A stretch of DNA of 64,000 bases from Myxococcota bacterium (GTDB lineage: Bacteria > Myxococcota_A > UBA796), in NCBI GenBank assembly GCA_029251165.1, contig JAQXDW010000122.1:18435-82434 (forward strand), given 5' to 3'. Under the pieces are notes generated by a model. That model was not told the DNA's origin. It ran no database searches and was given only the letters and a program-made list of their open reading frames with translations. A program made the translations under genes and the position numbers. Positions 46,524 to 56,206 of the stretch are shown here, in pieces. How positions within the stretch are numbered: position 1 is the first letter of the stretch; each line of letters opens with the position of its first letter.

Positions 46524-47993
46524 TCAGACCGGCTCTCGGACCGGCAAGACGACGCGGAGACCGCTGCTGTCGAATCGACTCTTGGGGTCCCGCATGAGGC
46601 GAAAGGTCACGCGCAGGGTGCCGGCATCGCTGCCAAACGCGCCCCCTCGAAGCACACGCATGGTGCCGCTCTGCGGGCCCGATGGATCAGCTTCACCGTT
46701 GCTGATGCGGCCGCCGGTCCATGCGCCATGCCAATCCCACACCCACTCGTAGACGTTTCCAGACAGGTCATAGAAGCCCCGGGCGCTGGGGCGGCGCTGA
46801 CCAACAGGCCGGGTCCGGCCGCCGCTGTTGCCCGCGTGCCAGGCGACCATATCGAGAGCACTGGCGCTGCTGTGCGAATGGCTCGGCCCGACCTTTGCCG
46901 CATACTCCCACTCGGCTTCGGTCGGCAGCCGAAAGCCATGGGCACCGAATCGACAGGCCACCGCGCGCGCTCCGTCGATGCTGTAGACCGACTCCAGGCC
47001 GCACCGTCGGCTCAGCGCGTTGCAGAACTGGATCGCGTCAAACCAGCTCACGTTCTCTACCGGGTGCTGGTCAGAGGCGGGGTTGGAGGACGGCTCGAGC
47101 GCCATGATCGCACGATAGAGTCCCTGCGTCACCGGAGTCTGGCCGACCATGATCTCGCGGGTCAGGCGCACGGTGTGAGCCGGACGCTCGTCGTCAAAAG
47201 CCTCTCGATCGGCGTCGGAGGCACCCATCGAGAACGTCCCCGGCGGCACCACCACCAGCTCAAGCCCCCCAAACCCAGGCACCTCAATGCGCCGGATCCG
47301 GCCAGGCTCTCTGGGCCCCTGGAAGCGGTGGATGCCGAACAGGGGGAAGCCCTGAGGCCACTGCGTCTCGCTGCTGATCTGGATCCCCTTCAGGACCGCC
47401 CGGCTCAGGTCGGCACCGCTCAGGTCCGCTCCGCAGAGACGGGCCCAGGAGAGCTCGGCGCCGCGAAGGCTGCAGCCGGTGAGGTTGGCCTCGCGGAGGT
47501 TCGCCCAGCTGAGCGTGGCACTGGTCAGGTCAGCACCGCGAAGATCAGCGCCGCTCAGGTCAGCACCACGAAGATCAGCGCCGCTCAGGTCAGCGGCCGG
47601 GGTCTCTGGACCGACACTCATCAGCTCCGGCGGAACATTGGCCTGGGTGAGGACACCGCGAAGGTCGGCATCGCGCAAGCACGCCCCGCCCAGATCTACG
47701 CCGACCAGCTCCGCACCGCAGAGGCTCGCCCGCTCCAGATTGGCTGCGCCCAGGTCGGCGTGGTTGAGCTGAGCCCCCCGAAGCTGCGCATCCACAAGCC
47801 TGACGCGCCGCAGCTGCGCATGGGTGAGGTTTGCCGCCGAGAGGTCTGCTCCCTGGAGCTCCGCGCTCCACAACCGCACGCCACGAAAGTCTCCACCAGA
47901 CAGCGGCTCCGAGCGCTCCCCGACCGACCAGCCGCGCAGGCGGTCAACATCCGCACCCTGGGTGCGCTTCTTGAAGAACTTCCACCACGACAT
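46524..47993 (-). CDS. Pentapeptide-repeat protein fused to an FGE-sulfatase-like domain
   Basis: A 489-residue soluble protein starting at ATG 47993 behind AAGGA (6-base spacing). Residues about 30-205 are a right-handed beta-helix of A(D/N)LxX pentapeptides (ADLSGADLRGADLSGADLRG), interrupted once near 130-150. Residues about 235-487 are an FGE-sulfatase/SUMF1-like domain (PF03781): VPPGTFSMGASDADREAFDDE, HPVENVSWFDAIQFCNALS, GFRLPTEAEWEYAA, GNVYEWVWD and MRVLRGGAFGSDAG. The Cys pair needed for formylglycine formation is absent at the C-terminus. A non-FGE role is therefore more likely, as in substrate-binding or kinase-associated members. It is convergent with the propeller gene. Confidence 0.9.
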   Translation of the reverse strand: MSWWKFFKKRTQGADVDRLRGWSVGERSEPLSGGDFRGVRLWSAELQGADLSAANLTHAQLRRVRLVDAQLRGAQLNHADLGAANLERASLCGAELVGVDLGGACLRDADLRGVLTQANVPPELMSVGPETPAADLSGADLRGADLSGADLRGADLTSATLSWANLREANLTGCSLRGAELSWARLCGADLSGADLSRAVLKGIQISSETQWPQGFPLFGIHRFQGPREPGRIRRIEVPGFGGLELVVVPPGTFSMGASDADREAFDDERPAHTVRLTREIMVGQTPVTQGLYRAIMALEPSSNPASDQHPVENVSWFDAIQFCNALSRRCGLESVYSIDGARAVACRFGAHGFRLPTEAEWEYAAKVGPSHSHSSASALDMVAWHAGNSGGRTRPVGQRRPSARGFYDLSGNVYEWVWDWHGAWTGGRISNGEADPSGPQSGTMRVLRGGAFGSDAGTLRVTFRLMRDPKSRFDSSGLRVVLPVREPV

Positions 47994-48018
47994 CGCTTTC
48001 CTTCTGCATCGACTTCAC

Positions 48019-48561
48019 ATGATGACACGACAGCACACGCACCGGTGCCCGAGGTGCCCCCAACGCATGCTCCTGGAGTACGCCGGGAGGGGCATCGTCT
48101 GCGTGGAGACCACCACCGCTGGACGGAAACCCGATATACGACGCGGCATGAAGACACGCGTGAGCGCCTACGGGCTTGTCATCCAAGACGACCACATCCT
48201 GCTGACCCAGCTTGCAGACTACTGCTACCGGCCCGGGCACTGGACCCTGCCTGGCGGGGGCATGGACCACGGCGAGCTTCCCGAGCAGACCGTGGTGCGA
48301 GAGCTCTTTGAGGAGACCGGGCTCACCGCACGCGACCTCGACCTCTTCCATGTACATGCCTTCTCAGAGAACGAGCGGGGCCCGTTCCTGGGGGTGCAGA
48401 TCGTCTACCGCGCACAGGCCAGCGGCGTGCCGAGCGTGCAGGAAGTGGGCGGCTCGACGGCTGCGGCGGCCTGGATTGCGCTGGCGGATCTGGGGACGCT
48501 CCCCCGCGTTCCTGGACTGGACGTGGTCCTTGGCAAGCTGGGGATTGCGGTGAACCCGTAG
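48019..48561 (+). CDS. Nudix hydrolase with short N-terminal Cys motif
   Basis: A 180-residue protein. ATG 48019 retains an N-terminal CPRCPQRMLLEY...VC segment resembling half a zinc ribbon; ATG 48148 (MKTRVSAYG) would give the bare 137-residue Nudix domain. The Nudix box is perfect: a GX5E block (GGMDHGE) followed by REL-FEE-TGL with the expected spacing. Nudix enzymes hydrolyse nucleoside diphosphates linked to other moieties using Mg2+ held by the REUxEE glutamates. Substrate unknown. It diverges from the pentapeptide/FGE gene, only 25 bases between starts, so their promoters must overlap or lie in each other's coding region. Confidence 0.88.
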   Translation: MMTRQHTHRCPRCPQRMLLEYAGRGIVCVETTTAGRKPDIRRGMKTRVSAYGLVIQDDHILLTQLADYCYRPGHWTLPGGGMDHGELPEQTVVRELFEETGLTARDLDLFHVHAFSENERGPFLGVQIVYRAQASGVPSVQEVGGSTAAAAWIALADLGTLPRVPGLDVVLGKLGIAVNP

Positions 48562-48655
48562 GTCGGACGACGACGACGACCACGCGGGCCACGGCCTGTG
48601 GACACCCGTGCCCACAGACCGCCCCGCGCCCTCAGGCGCACAGCCCCCCTGTCCG

Positions 48656-51600
48656 CTATGCCGCTAAGCTGATCTCACTCCACGACGGGATCGTGCCGTC
48701 CTGGAGCGCCGTCACCTGCTCTCCAACGGCGGTCTCGAGCCGGGTCAGGCTGCTGAGGGCCTGCTCAACGCTCTGCAGGCTCTTCTGCTTGTCGCGGTCG
48801 AAGGTCGTGGGCTGCCAGCGCTTGGCTTCTTGCAGCTCATGGAGCTTCTGCTGCCAGAGGGGGCGGTTGCTGGTATAGCCGCTGAGCAGCTTCTGCAGAG
48901 ACGCAACCTGCTGGGGAAAGGCCTCCGCTCCCTTCTGCTGCAGGCGCGCTGCGGTGCTGAGCTGGGCCTGGACAAGACGTCCCTGAACATTGAACCAGCT
49001 CGGTCCCGGAGAGGAGACCTGGACGCCCGAGGAGGACTCCTCAAGGAGCTTGCCAGCGGAGCGCAGCGAGTCCCACATGCCCCGAACCGAGGGCTTGACG
49101 GCGCCGACGTTCTGTCCATCTTCGCCAAGCAGCTGCTTGCGGAGGATGGCCTGGCTGACGTTCTTGCTGAGCACATCGCCCTTGGAGAGCCCTCGGCTCT
49201 CGCAGAACTTGATGGCCATGCTGTTGCCCGACATCGCCCGCTGAATCATCAGCTGGGTCGCATACAGCTCGCTGTTCTTGAAGATGCGAACCATCGCGCG
49301 ACGGGACCCCGCGCGGGCTGCTGCGAGATCAGCCTTGGCCTTCTTGGCCGCCGAGCGATCGTGCCACTTCTGATAGGCCGTGGAGATGGTGCCCGCCGTG
49401 GCCTCCATGATCCAGCCGATAACCGGGGCTGTGACCGCAGCCTGACCGCTGAGCAGAAGCCCAGCCTGCGCAGCGAGCGCGGACGCGGTTCCGACCGCAT
49501 CGATGGTCGCTGTGACCTTCTGCTGATCAGACTTCTGGACGAACCTGCGCATTGAATTTCGCATGGCCTCATCCTTGGCAGAGTCTTCATCGACCGACAT
49601 CTCGTCTTCGAGGCGATGATCGGTGCTGGCCTGCTGGTAGGCATCCTTGAGCTTCTTGAGCTGGTAGCCGAGCTTGATGGTGCTCGCTGCGACACCAACG
49701 CCCGGCACAAACGCGGCGGTAGAGCCCGCCTCCACCGGGATCTCCAGGGCCGTGAGGATGCACTCGGCGCCAAACGCAGTCTTGTAGAGAAAGTCTGTCT
49801 CCTTCTCGCCGAGGCCGACCATCTTGTCGAGGGTGGTCCGCTGGAGCTGCTCGCGGAGCTGATCGAGCTCCACCGGAAGCATCGCCTCTGCGTCCTTGGC
49901 GACCGTTCGGTTCTCTTTGTCCGTCTTGTAGAGCGCATAGGCATCCTGGCTCAGGTCTGCCGCCGAGAGGAGCGCGCCGACGACACCCGCAATGGGCCAG
50001 GCCACGGCGGCGGTGTTGACTGTCGCGCCGGCAAACTCCGCCAGGAAATCTGCGCTGCACAGCCCCAGGCCCGCCAAGGTGTTCACGACGTTGGAGACAT
50101 CCTCCAGGTTGTGGGCAATTCCGCTGCGCGCAATCTGCTCACGGACGTCGTTATCCTGGCTGACTTCGTCAACAAACAGCTGCTCAATCTCAGCAAAGTC
50201 TTTCGACTCTGCGATGAGGCTGTCTGGCCAGAAAGCCCTGGGGATCGGGTCGAGGAGGAGGAGATACTTCTCAGGGCTCTCTCCCAGGGTCTTCAGGCGC
50301 TCGATGTCCGCGATCACCTGCTCGGCATGCTGCATGGCGACGGCGTACTGCTCGGGGTTCTGATCCGCGAGCTTCTGAAGCTGGCTGGGGGCCCCCTTCT
50401 TGTTCAGGGTTCCCTCGTAGATGTCCTCGACATCCTTGAACATCTGCATCGACTCGCGGAGCTCGTCGGTCATCGCCAGCGCGCTGCTGTGGATCGCGAA
50501 CACCTCATCGCGGGACTGGCTGACGAGGATGTCGGCCTCAGCGATCTGCCGGCCAGCGTCGAGATCATCCTGCTGCTCATAGAGATGATGGAGGTTGTTG
50601 AGGCTGTCCATGAGGGCTTTCTGATCATCCACAGAGTGCTGATCAGCCGCGCGAATCTTCTCCAGCATCGCGTCTTCTTGTGCCTTGAGCGTCTTCGCCA
50701 CGTCTGCACTCTCGCGCTCGGCGATCGCCTCTCTTTCCCGACATTCTTCGACCTCAGCCTCGGCATCCTTGATGGCCTGTCCGAGGCTCTTGAGGTGCAT
50801 CGTGTCGGGCTTAAATTTGCTCAGAAGCTCCGCGTGGGCGTCTTTGAGCGTGTCGATTTTCTCCTCGGCCGTCTTGAGCCGTCCGACGAGACCAGAGCCG
50901 CGCCGCAAGAAGCCACCGTTTGCTGCACCGAGGTCCTTCTTAATCTTCGCGACGGACTTCTCTCCAGCCTTGATGCCTTCACTGAGCTGCCGAGCCCTGT
51001 CCTTAGCCATCTCGTACTGCTCGATGGGCTGTGCAAGCTCGGCCTTGAGCGCAAAGAGCGCCTCCTCCGCTGCGGTGGTCTCTGCGCCCTCGGCGGCGGC
51101 TTCCAGCTTCTTCACGGCGTCACTAATCCGCCCATACGCTCGGTCGGCCTTCGCCTTCAGGGTCTCGCGCTGTAGCCGAAGGGTGTCGCGGTCACTCTGC
51201 GCCTTGGCGATGTTGCCCTTGACCAGCTCGAGGTGCTCTTCCTGCTTCTTGATCTGCTTCTCGATCTGCTTCTTCTGCTTACTGAGCTTGGCATATTGCG
51301 CCAGAATCTCAGCATCGTTGGTCTTGTCTTGCTGCGAGTCTGTGGCGGCCTTGAGCTGCTCCTGCTTCTTGGACAGGAGCGCTTTCTTGGCTGTGATGAC
51401 CGCCTTGGCCTGCTCTGGCGTCAGGGGAACGTTGTCCTCAATGCCGCTCGCGCGGAGCTTCTTGAGGGCGGCCTCTCGCATGGGGATCAGCACCTCGTTG
51501 TCGCCGACATCCGCCAGCGGGAAGAGCGCCTCGAGGGTGTCTCCAGAAGCAACCAGCTTCTCCTCAATCTGGGCCTGGGTCGCGACGTCGCTGAGTGCAT

Positions 51601-54181
51601 CGAGGCGGAGCTGGTTGGCTGCGGCGGCATCCTGCGCGACCTTCAGCGCCTTCACGGCGAGGTTGTGGCCTGCTTCCGTCTGCCGGACGCCGTTTCGGCT
51701 GATCTTCTTCTGCTGCTCTAAGATCTTGAGTGTTGCTTCAGCCTCGCGCGTCTTCTCATGGGCGCTCTGTAGGGCGGCTTCTTTCTCCGACTGCTCGCGG
51801 TGCGTCTCTTTGTAGGCGGCTTCGTCCTCTTCAAGACCCGCATCATTGAGCGCGGTCGTGAGCTCCTGCTCGGCTGCATTGGTTCTCTCGAGCTGAGAAT
51901 CAAGCCGTAGCTTCTCGATTGACTCCTCGATGTTGGTCTCGGTGAGCTGCTGCTCACGCCACTGCAGCTTCTCCTTGGAGAGGGTGTCGATCTCAGCAAC
52001 GAGGGTGTTCTGCTTCGCCAGCAAGGCATCGAGCCGCTTCTGGTACTTCTTGCGGCTGCGCGCAAACCAAGCCCCAGAGATCTTATCGGTGAGATCAGCG
52101 ATCTCACGCAGCAGGTCCGTGCGCTGCTGCTCCTTGGAGTCGATGATCTCTGCGACGGCCCTGATCTTATCGGTCGCTGTCGCCAGCTCATCTCGCTGGG
52201 CGAGCGTCGCCTTCTCTTGCTCGTTCTGGGCTTCCTCCAGTGCGACCTGCTTGGACTGGATGGTCAGTCGAAGCGCATTGGCGTGCTGCTGCGCCTCGAC
52301 GAGGCTCATTCCATGGGTCGCGAGCGCCAGCGCTGCATCCTTGAGCTTCAGAGATGGCTCCACCTTCTTGAGCTTCAGCTCGAGATCCCTGAGCTCTTGC
52401 TCCAGCTTCTTGACCGTGTCGTCCGCAGCGGTGACCCGCCCATGGGCGACAGTGATCACCTCCTGGCTGGCGGACTTCTCCGCGTTGAGGCGCTCGATGT
52501 CTTTCTTGAGGGCCTCAAGCTCCGCGTTCTTTTCAGCCTTGAGGGACTTGTTCTTGCTGCGCCAGCTCAGCCAGCTGCTCGAGAGGTCGTTGATTTCTTT
52601 GTCGAGGTTCGCAAGCTCGCGTTCCTTGCGACGAAGCTCTTTGTTGACCTCCAGGAGTCGCTGAGCGGTCTCCTGAGCTTCCTGCCGCTGCGCCCGTTCA
52701 TCGCGCTCGCCGAGGAGCGTGTCGAGCTGCTCCTGCCGCGCTGGAGTCATCTGGAGGCGAAGGAGCAGATCTTCGATGCGCTTGCTCTCTGCAATTCGCT
52801 TCTCGAAGAGACTGCGAGACTCGACAAGGAGCTTGTCCAGATCCAATCGGACAGACTCGACCTGTGTATTTGTAGACTCGGCCGACGCCTTCCATGTGTT
52901 GACCGTCTCGCCACGCGGGTCGTGCCCCGCCCAGAACTTGGTTCCGGTGTCGTCCGTATGAAACGTCAGCCGCTCATCGTAGAACGCCGCGTTCGTGATG
53001 AGGCTCTCGCTCAGCGCGGCCGCCTGTCCCAAGGTCTTGACGAGGATGGGCTCGACCTGGCGCTCGACGACGGAGAAGCCCAGCAGCAGCTGTCGGTATT
53101 TCTGCTCGACGGCAGTGTGCTGTTCGGGGCTCGGAGAGTTGCCCAGGTTGCGGATCTCTACCGAGATCTCGTCGAGTTGGGTGTGAAGCTGAAGGGCTTG
53201 GCCGCCCATCGTCGCTGCGGCGCTGTGGCCGGTCTCCACAAGCTGGTGCTCCGCCGTCTGCTCAGCGGTGTCCTCTTTGTGCTCCTGAAGGTCATACGCC
53301 CACTCATCGTCAAGGTTGAGCGGCACGGGCTTCTCGCTGCGGGTAAAGACACGCCTGAAGAAGCCATCCTTGATGGCGCGATCGGAAGCCCCCGAGATGA
53401 GCTTGTTGTTCTCTGCGGCATCGAGCTCGATCACGCTGGCCATCGCCTGATTCCGCTTGATGAGCAGCGCCGCGCGAAGGTTCTCCTGCTCGCTGAAAGA
53501 GCCGGTGAGTGCCAGCTCGATCTCACCCGGGCTCAGTCCGGCTTGCTCGAGGTTCTCCTTCAAGAGCTTCAGGCCAAGCGCCGTCTTCTCTGCGCTGGTT
53601 CCGCCGGAGACGACCGCGATCTGGTCCGGGGCGAGATCTCCGACCGACAGGCTGCTCAGGAAGTCCTCAGGGGAGATGAATCCATCAGAGTCAGACATGC
53701 TCGCGAGCATGTCGATCTGCTTCTGGACCGCTGCCTGCTCTTGGACAAGCGCGCTGTTCTCTGCGGCGTTCTCCTTCACATACTGACTGCCCAGCGCCTG
53801 GGCCTCCTCGTCATCCATACGATGAAGGCAGATCTTCCCGATGCGAACGCCGACCGCTTTCTCCATCTTCTTGATGAGGACCTCGGCCTTGCTGGCGCGA
53901 AACTTCCCGCGCAGCACAGAGAACGTGATTCCCTTGCTCGGGTCACGCCACGCCAGCCCCTCGGCAATGTTGGCGCGGTTCTTGGCCGTCTTTTTTAATG
54001 GAGCGGCAATGGAGTTGTTCACCTTGCCTTTTCCGGGAGCCCCTGCGACAAGTCGAGGCATCCCGTCCATCGCGGACTCAACCCACAGGAACGGGACCTT
54101 CTTCTTCTCGCTGGACTTCCGAAGTCTTTTAAAGGACTGAGCAAGAGTATTCTGGTCTTTCTCATCGTAGCTGATCTTCAT
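48656..54181 (-). CDS. Giant coiled-coil protein with N-terminal shared module and C-terminal hydrophobic hairpins
   Basis: A 1841-residue protein starting at ATG 54181 behind GAAGG. Residues 12-122 are one copy of the alpha/beta module shared with the operon at 9.3-11.6 kb (VPFLWVESAMDG strand, RLVAGAP strand, GITFSVL and KFRASKAEVLIKKME helix). Residues about 130-490 are helical. About 490-1290 is long charged coiled coil, broken by short segments such as SSWLSWRSKNKSLK, GAWFARSRKKYQKR and GGFLRRGSGLVGR. Residues about 1380-1405, 1480-1505 and 1555-1600 are hydrophobic, Gly/Ala-rich stretches able to form membrane hairpins, with helices between and after. No signal peptide. It resembles SMC-like or large structural/toxin-like proteins only in coil content; there is no Walker motif. 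Unknown function. Confidence 0.8.
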   Translation of the reverse strand: MKISYDEKDQNTLAQSFKRLRKSSEKKKVPFLWVESAMDGMPRLVAGAPGKGKVNNSIAAPLKKTAKNRANIAEGLAWRDPSKGITFSVLRGKFRASKAEVLIKKMEKAVGVRIGKICLHRMDDEEAQALGSQYVKENAAENSALVQEQAAVQKQIDMLASMSDSDGFISPEDFLSSLSVGDLAPDQIAVVSGGTSAEKTALGLKLLKENLEQAGLSPGEIELALTGSFSEQENLRAALLIKRNQAMASVIELDAAENNKLISGASDRAIKDGFFRRVFTRSEKPVPLNLDDEWAYDLQEHKEDTAEQTAEHQLVETGHSAAATMGGQALQLHTQLDEISVEIRNLGNSPSPEQHTAVEQKYRQLLLGFSVVERQVEPILVKTLGQAAALSESLITNAAFYDERLTFHTDDTGTKFWAGHDPRGETVNTWKASAESTNTQVESVRLDLDKLLVESRSLFEKRIAESKRIEDLLLRLQMTPARQEQLDTLLGERDERAQRQEAQETAQRLLEVNKELRRKERELANLDKEINDLSSSWLSWRSKNKSLKAEKNAELEALKKDIERLNAEKSASQEVITVAHGRVTAADDTVKKLEQELRDLELKLKKVEPSLKLKDAALALATHGMSLVEAQQHANALRLTIQSKQVALEEAQNEQEKATLAQRDELATATDKIRAVAEIIDSKEQQRTDLLREIADLTDKISGAWFARSRKKYQKRLDALLAKQNTLVAEIDTLSKEKLQWREQQLTETNIEESIEKLRLDSQLERTNAAEQELTTALNDAGLEEDEAAYKETHREQSEKEAALQSAHEKTREAEATLKILEQQKKISRNGVRQTEAGHNLAVKALKVAQDAAAANQLRLDALSDVATQAQIEEKLVASGDTLEALFPLADVGDNEVLIPMREAALKKLRASGIEDNVPLTPEQAKAVITAKKALLSKKQEQLKAATDSQQDKTNDAEILAQYAKLSKQKKQIEKQIKKQEEHLELVKGNIAKAQSDRDTLRLQRETLKAKADRAYGRISDAVKKLEAAAEGAETTAAEEALFALKAELAQPIEQYEMAKDRARQLSEGIKAGEKSVAKIKKDLGAANGGFLRRGSGLVGRLKTAEEKIDTLKDAHAELLSKFKPDTMHLKSLGQAIKDAEAEVEECREREAIAERESADVAKTLKAQEDAMLEKIRAADQHSVDDQKALMDSLNNLHHLYEQQDDLDAGRQIAEADILVSQSRDEVFAIHSSALAMTDELRESMQMFKDVEDIYEGTLNKKGAPSQLQKLADQNPEQYAVAMQHAEQVIADIERLKTLGESPEKYLLLLDPIPRAFWPDSLIAESKDFAEIEQLFVDEVSQDNDVREQIARSGIAHNLEDVSNVVNTLAGLGLCSADFLAEFAGATVNTAAVAWPIAGVVGALLSAADLSQDAYALYKTDKENRTVAKDAEAMLPVELDQLREQLQRTTLDKMVGLGEKETDFLYKTAFGAECILTALEIPVEAGSTAAFVPGVGVAASTIKLGYQLKKLKDAYQQASTDHRLEDEMSVDEDSAKDEAMRNSMRRFVQKSDQQKVTATIDAVGTASALAAQAGLLLSGQAAVTAPVIGWIMEATAGTISTAYQKWHDRSAAKKAKADLAAARAGSRRAMVRIFKNSELYATQLMIQRAMSGNSMAIKFCESRGLSKGDVLSKNVSQAILRKQLLGEDGQNVGAVKPSVRGMWDSLRSAGKLLEESSSGVQVSSPGPSWFNVQGRLVQAQLSTAARLQQKGAEAFPQQVASLQKLLSGYTSNRPLWQQKLHELQEAKRWQPTTFDRDKQKSLQSVEQALSSLTRLETAVGEQVTALQDGTIPSWSEISLAA

Positions 54182-54191
54182 CTGTGACCTT

Positions 54192-54211
54192 CTCAGTAGG
54201 CGCGTACTGAG
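54192..54211 (-). promoter_or_regulatory. Leader hairpin beside the Shine-Dalgarno of the giant gene
   Basis: CTCAGTA (54192-54198) and TACTGAG (54205-54211) form a perfect 7-bp stem with GGCGCG loop. In the mRNA it directly abuts and touches the GAAGG ribosome site (54188-54192) of the giant coiled-coil gene. It could limit translation or be a protein-binding site; neither is shown. Confidence 0.35.
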
Positions 54212-54415
54212 TGGTGTCTACCATACTCAGATTTGAGCAATCAAACCCACTCGACAAGAGTGTAGATAGTCTGGCATGAAGCTACAGAAAATCAAGGGTA
54301 GACATTTAAACTTGGTCACCAATACACGGAGCATGTCTAATTCAGACTTGTTCCTCTCGACGAATCGGCAACACCCCGACCGCTCACGGTCAAAAATAGG
54401 ACAACGCAGAGGCAC

Positions 54416-56065
54416 TCAAGATTGCAGCGCGCCCGACGCCTCCCGCGCCAGCCATGCGGTCAGCGCAGGAGTGAGGGTCAGAGACTTCAGAGCGCGCAGT
54501 CCGAGCAGCCCCGGTGCCGCCTGGAGCGCGTCACAGTGCGCCAGCGTCAGCGTGGTGAGGCTGGAGAGTCCCCTCAGGCCATCGACGCCAGACAGCTGAG
54601 GGCTGAAGGAGAGATCAAGATGGGTGAGCGCGGTGCACGGAGACAGCGCCGCGATGTCGGTCAAGCGAGGGTTGCGAGAGGCCCCCAGAGACTGCAAGGC
54701 GGGCAGCGCGGAGAGGCCGGCCAGGCTGGTCAGGTTGGGACAGCGGTGCAGCCCGAGCCGCGTGAGCTTGGGCAGCAGCGGCATGCTCGACAGGTCGGTC
54801 AGCGGAGACGTGGTCAGCCCGAGGGCCTCGAGGCGTGTGAGCGAGGCGAGCATGGAGAGGTCGGTGAGGACCACGGAGAGTGCGGTGATCTGGCTGCGCA
54901 GCGCGGCAGCCTTTCGACAGGACTCCGGTGCAAGACAGACCAGGGAAGCCAGCCGCTGATCGGAGATCCCAGCGAGAGACTGTCCAGGGATGAGCTTGTC
55001 TTTACTGTAGACAGTGCCCGCGATGAGCTGCTCCCATAGGTCCGGAGTCGCGCCGCCGAGCAGCTCATCCAGTGCAGCACTCGCGGCGTGCTCGTCGCTG
55101 CCACGAAGCGCCTGCTGGAGCGCCTCGATGTGCTGCGGGCGGGCGGGTGGCGTCGCGGTGCGAGAAGAGGAGACGAGCGACATGCTGCGCTTGATGCGGT
55201 CTGGGACCACCTGATCCAGGACCACCTCCTCGGCAGCAAACAGGGGCCGATGCCGCTGGCGCATGGCCCGGGCAGCCGCAGCGTCGGCCTGTGTGATGTC
55301 CTCGACCATCTGCAGGGCCTCGAAGCAGGCGTGCAGGTCGGGTGAGGCCGGGCGCAGCGTCACGGCCCAGGAGACACCGTGCTCGGGATCCACCCTCCGG
55401 GCGCTGCCGCAGCTGCGATACAGAGCCTCAAAGGCGTCCTCGGAGTCGGAGTTCGTGATGGCCAGGAACAACGAGAACATCTCCTGTGATGGCATCAAGC
55501 GAACCACCCACAGGGTCTGTCCGCTGGGGAGGGAGCGCTTGAGGCGCTGTCGGCCATGGCCACCGGGCCAGTACGGCAGCGGATCGATGGGCGCGCTTGC
55601 GGCGTGCTGACGGACTCGGGCCTCGGCGGCGTGGCGGTCGGCGCGGTCACGCGCATCGGCCTCGCGCATGGCCTCAGGATCGGCGGCGCAGAGGATGAGA
55701 TCGGCGCCGGCGCTGGCCGAAACCAGCCGACCACCCATCTTCGGTATCGCCGCGCGCCAGGCATCCGCGCTGCGCAGCTGCGGCGCCCCCTGGAGGAACA
55801 CCTCAACCCCCGCAAGCGGTCGCCCGTGCCCACGGACCCCGTCGGGCAGGGACAGCCGGAAGCGCTGGGCGGGCTTCTTCAGGCCGTCGGCGACCGGAAA
55901 GCACCAGCCCGGCGCAAAGAAGTAGCGCCCCAGGCAGCCCCGCCAGGTGTCGATGTCAAAGCCACTCTTTCGCTTGTAGTGCATGCCGACGCCGTGTCGG
56001 GCGTAGATGGAGAGGACCCGATCCAGATCCCCTCGGGTTCGCGCCAGCTGTAGGAGTCCCTTCAC
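54416..56065 (-). CDS. BRCT-like / module / leucine-rich repeat protein
   Basis: A 549-residue soluble protein starting at GTG 56065 with GGAGGTG upstream. Residues about 85-140 have a BRCT-like pattern (LAGVEVFLQGAP, then IPKMGGRLVSASAGADLILCA). Residues about 180-260 (TLWVVRLMPSQEMFSLFLAI, then VSWAVTLRPASPDLHACFEA) resemble the aromatic-strand/second-strand layout of the shared module in the 9-11 kb operon and the giant protein. Residues about 400-540 are regular 21-23 residue leucine-rich repeats (LTRLEALGLTTSPLTDLSS type). It lies directly upstream of the giant gene on the same strand (234-base gap), so the two may be functionally linked. Confidence 0.7.
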   Translation of the reverse strand: MKGLLQLARTRGDLDRVLSIYARHGVGMHYKRKSGFDIDTWRGCLGRYFFAPGWCFPVADGLKKPAQRFRLSLPDGVRGHGRPLAGVEVFLQGAPQLRSADAWRAAIPKMGGRLVSASAGADLILCAADPEAMREADARDRADRHAAEARVRQHAASAPIDPLPYWPGGHGRQRLKRSLPSGQTLWVVRLMPSQEMFSLFLAITNSDSEDAFEALYRSCGSARRVDPEHGVSWAVTLRPASPDLHACFEALQMVEDITQADAAAARAMRQRHRPLFAAEEVVLDQVVPDRIKRSMSLVSSSRTATPPARPQHIEALQQALRGSDEHAASAALDELLGGATPDLWEQLIAGTVYSKDKLIPGQSLAGISDQRLASLVCLAPESCRKAAALRSQITALSVVLTDLSMLASLTRLEALGLTTSPLTDLSSMPLLPKLTRLGLHRCPNLTSLAGLSALPALQSLGASRNPRLTDIAALSPCTALTHLDLSFSPQLSGVDGLRGLSSLTTLTLAHCDALQAAPGLLGLRALKSLTLTPALTAWLAREASGALQS

Positions 56066-56206
56066 GACACCTCCGCAGGGACCGCAGCGGTGGCTGGCTC
56101 CCCCGTCCAGGGTACCGCACGGTGAAGAAATCCTCGGCCGACAGTGGGCGGCTGGGCTGGGACCCGTGTGGGTGTCAGATGCTGGAAGCGGGCGCGCGCG
56201 CTCGGC

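Noticed and set aside
47479..47620. Short tandem DNA repeats that resemble a CRISPR-like or minisatellite array
   Set aside because: They are the 15- and 30-base periodicity of pentapeptide-repeat codons within the FGE-like gene.
46410..48311. Long plus-strand frame (633 codons) opposite the pentapeptide/FGE gene
   Set aside because: It is an antisense shadow. The minus strand shows clear pentapeptide repeats and FGE-domain motifs.
49616..53998. Long plus-strand frames opposite the giant coiled-coil gene (519 and 593 codons)
   Set aside because: Leu/Arg/Val-rich mirror products of heptad-repeat codons on the minus strand; no independent start signals.
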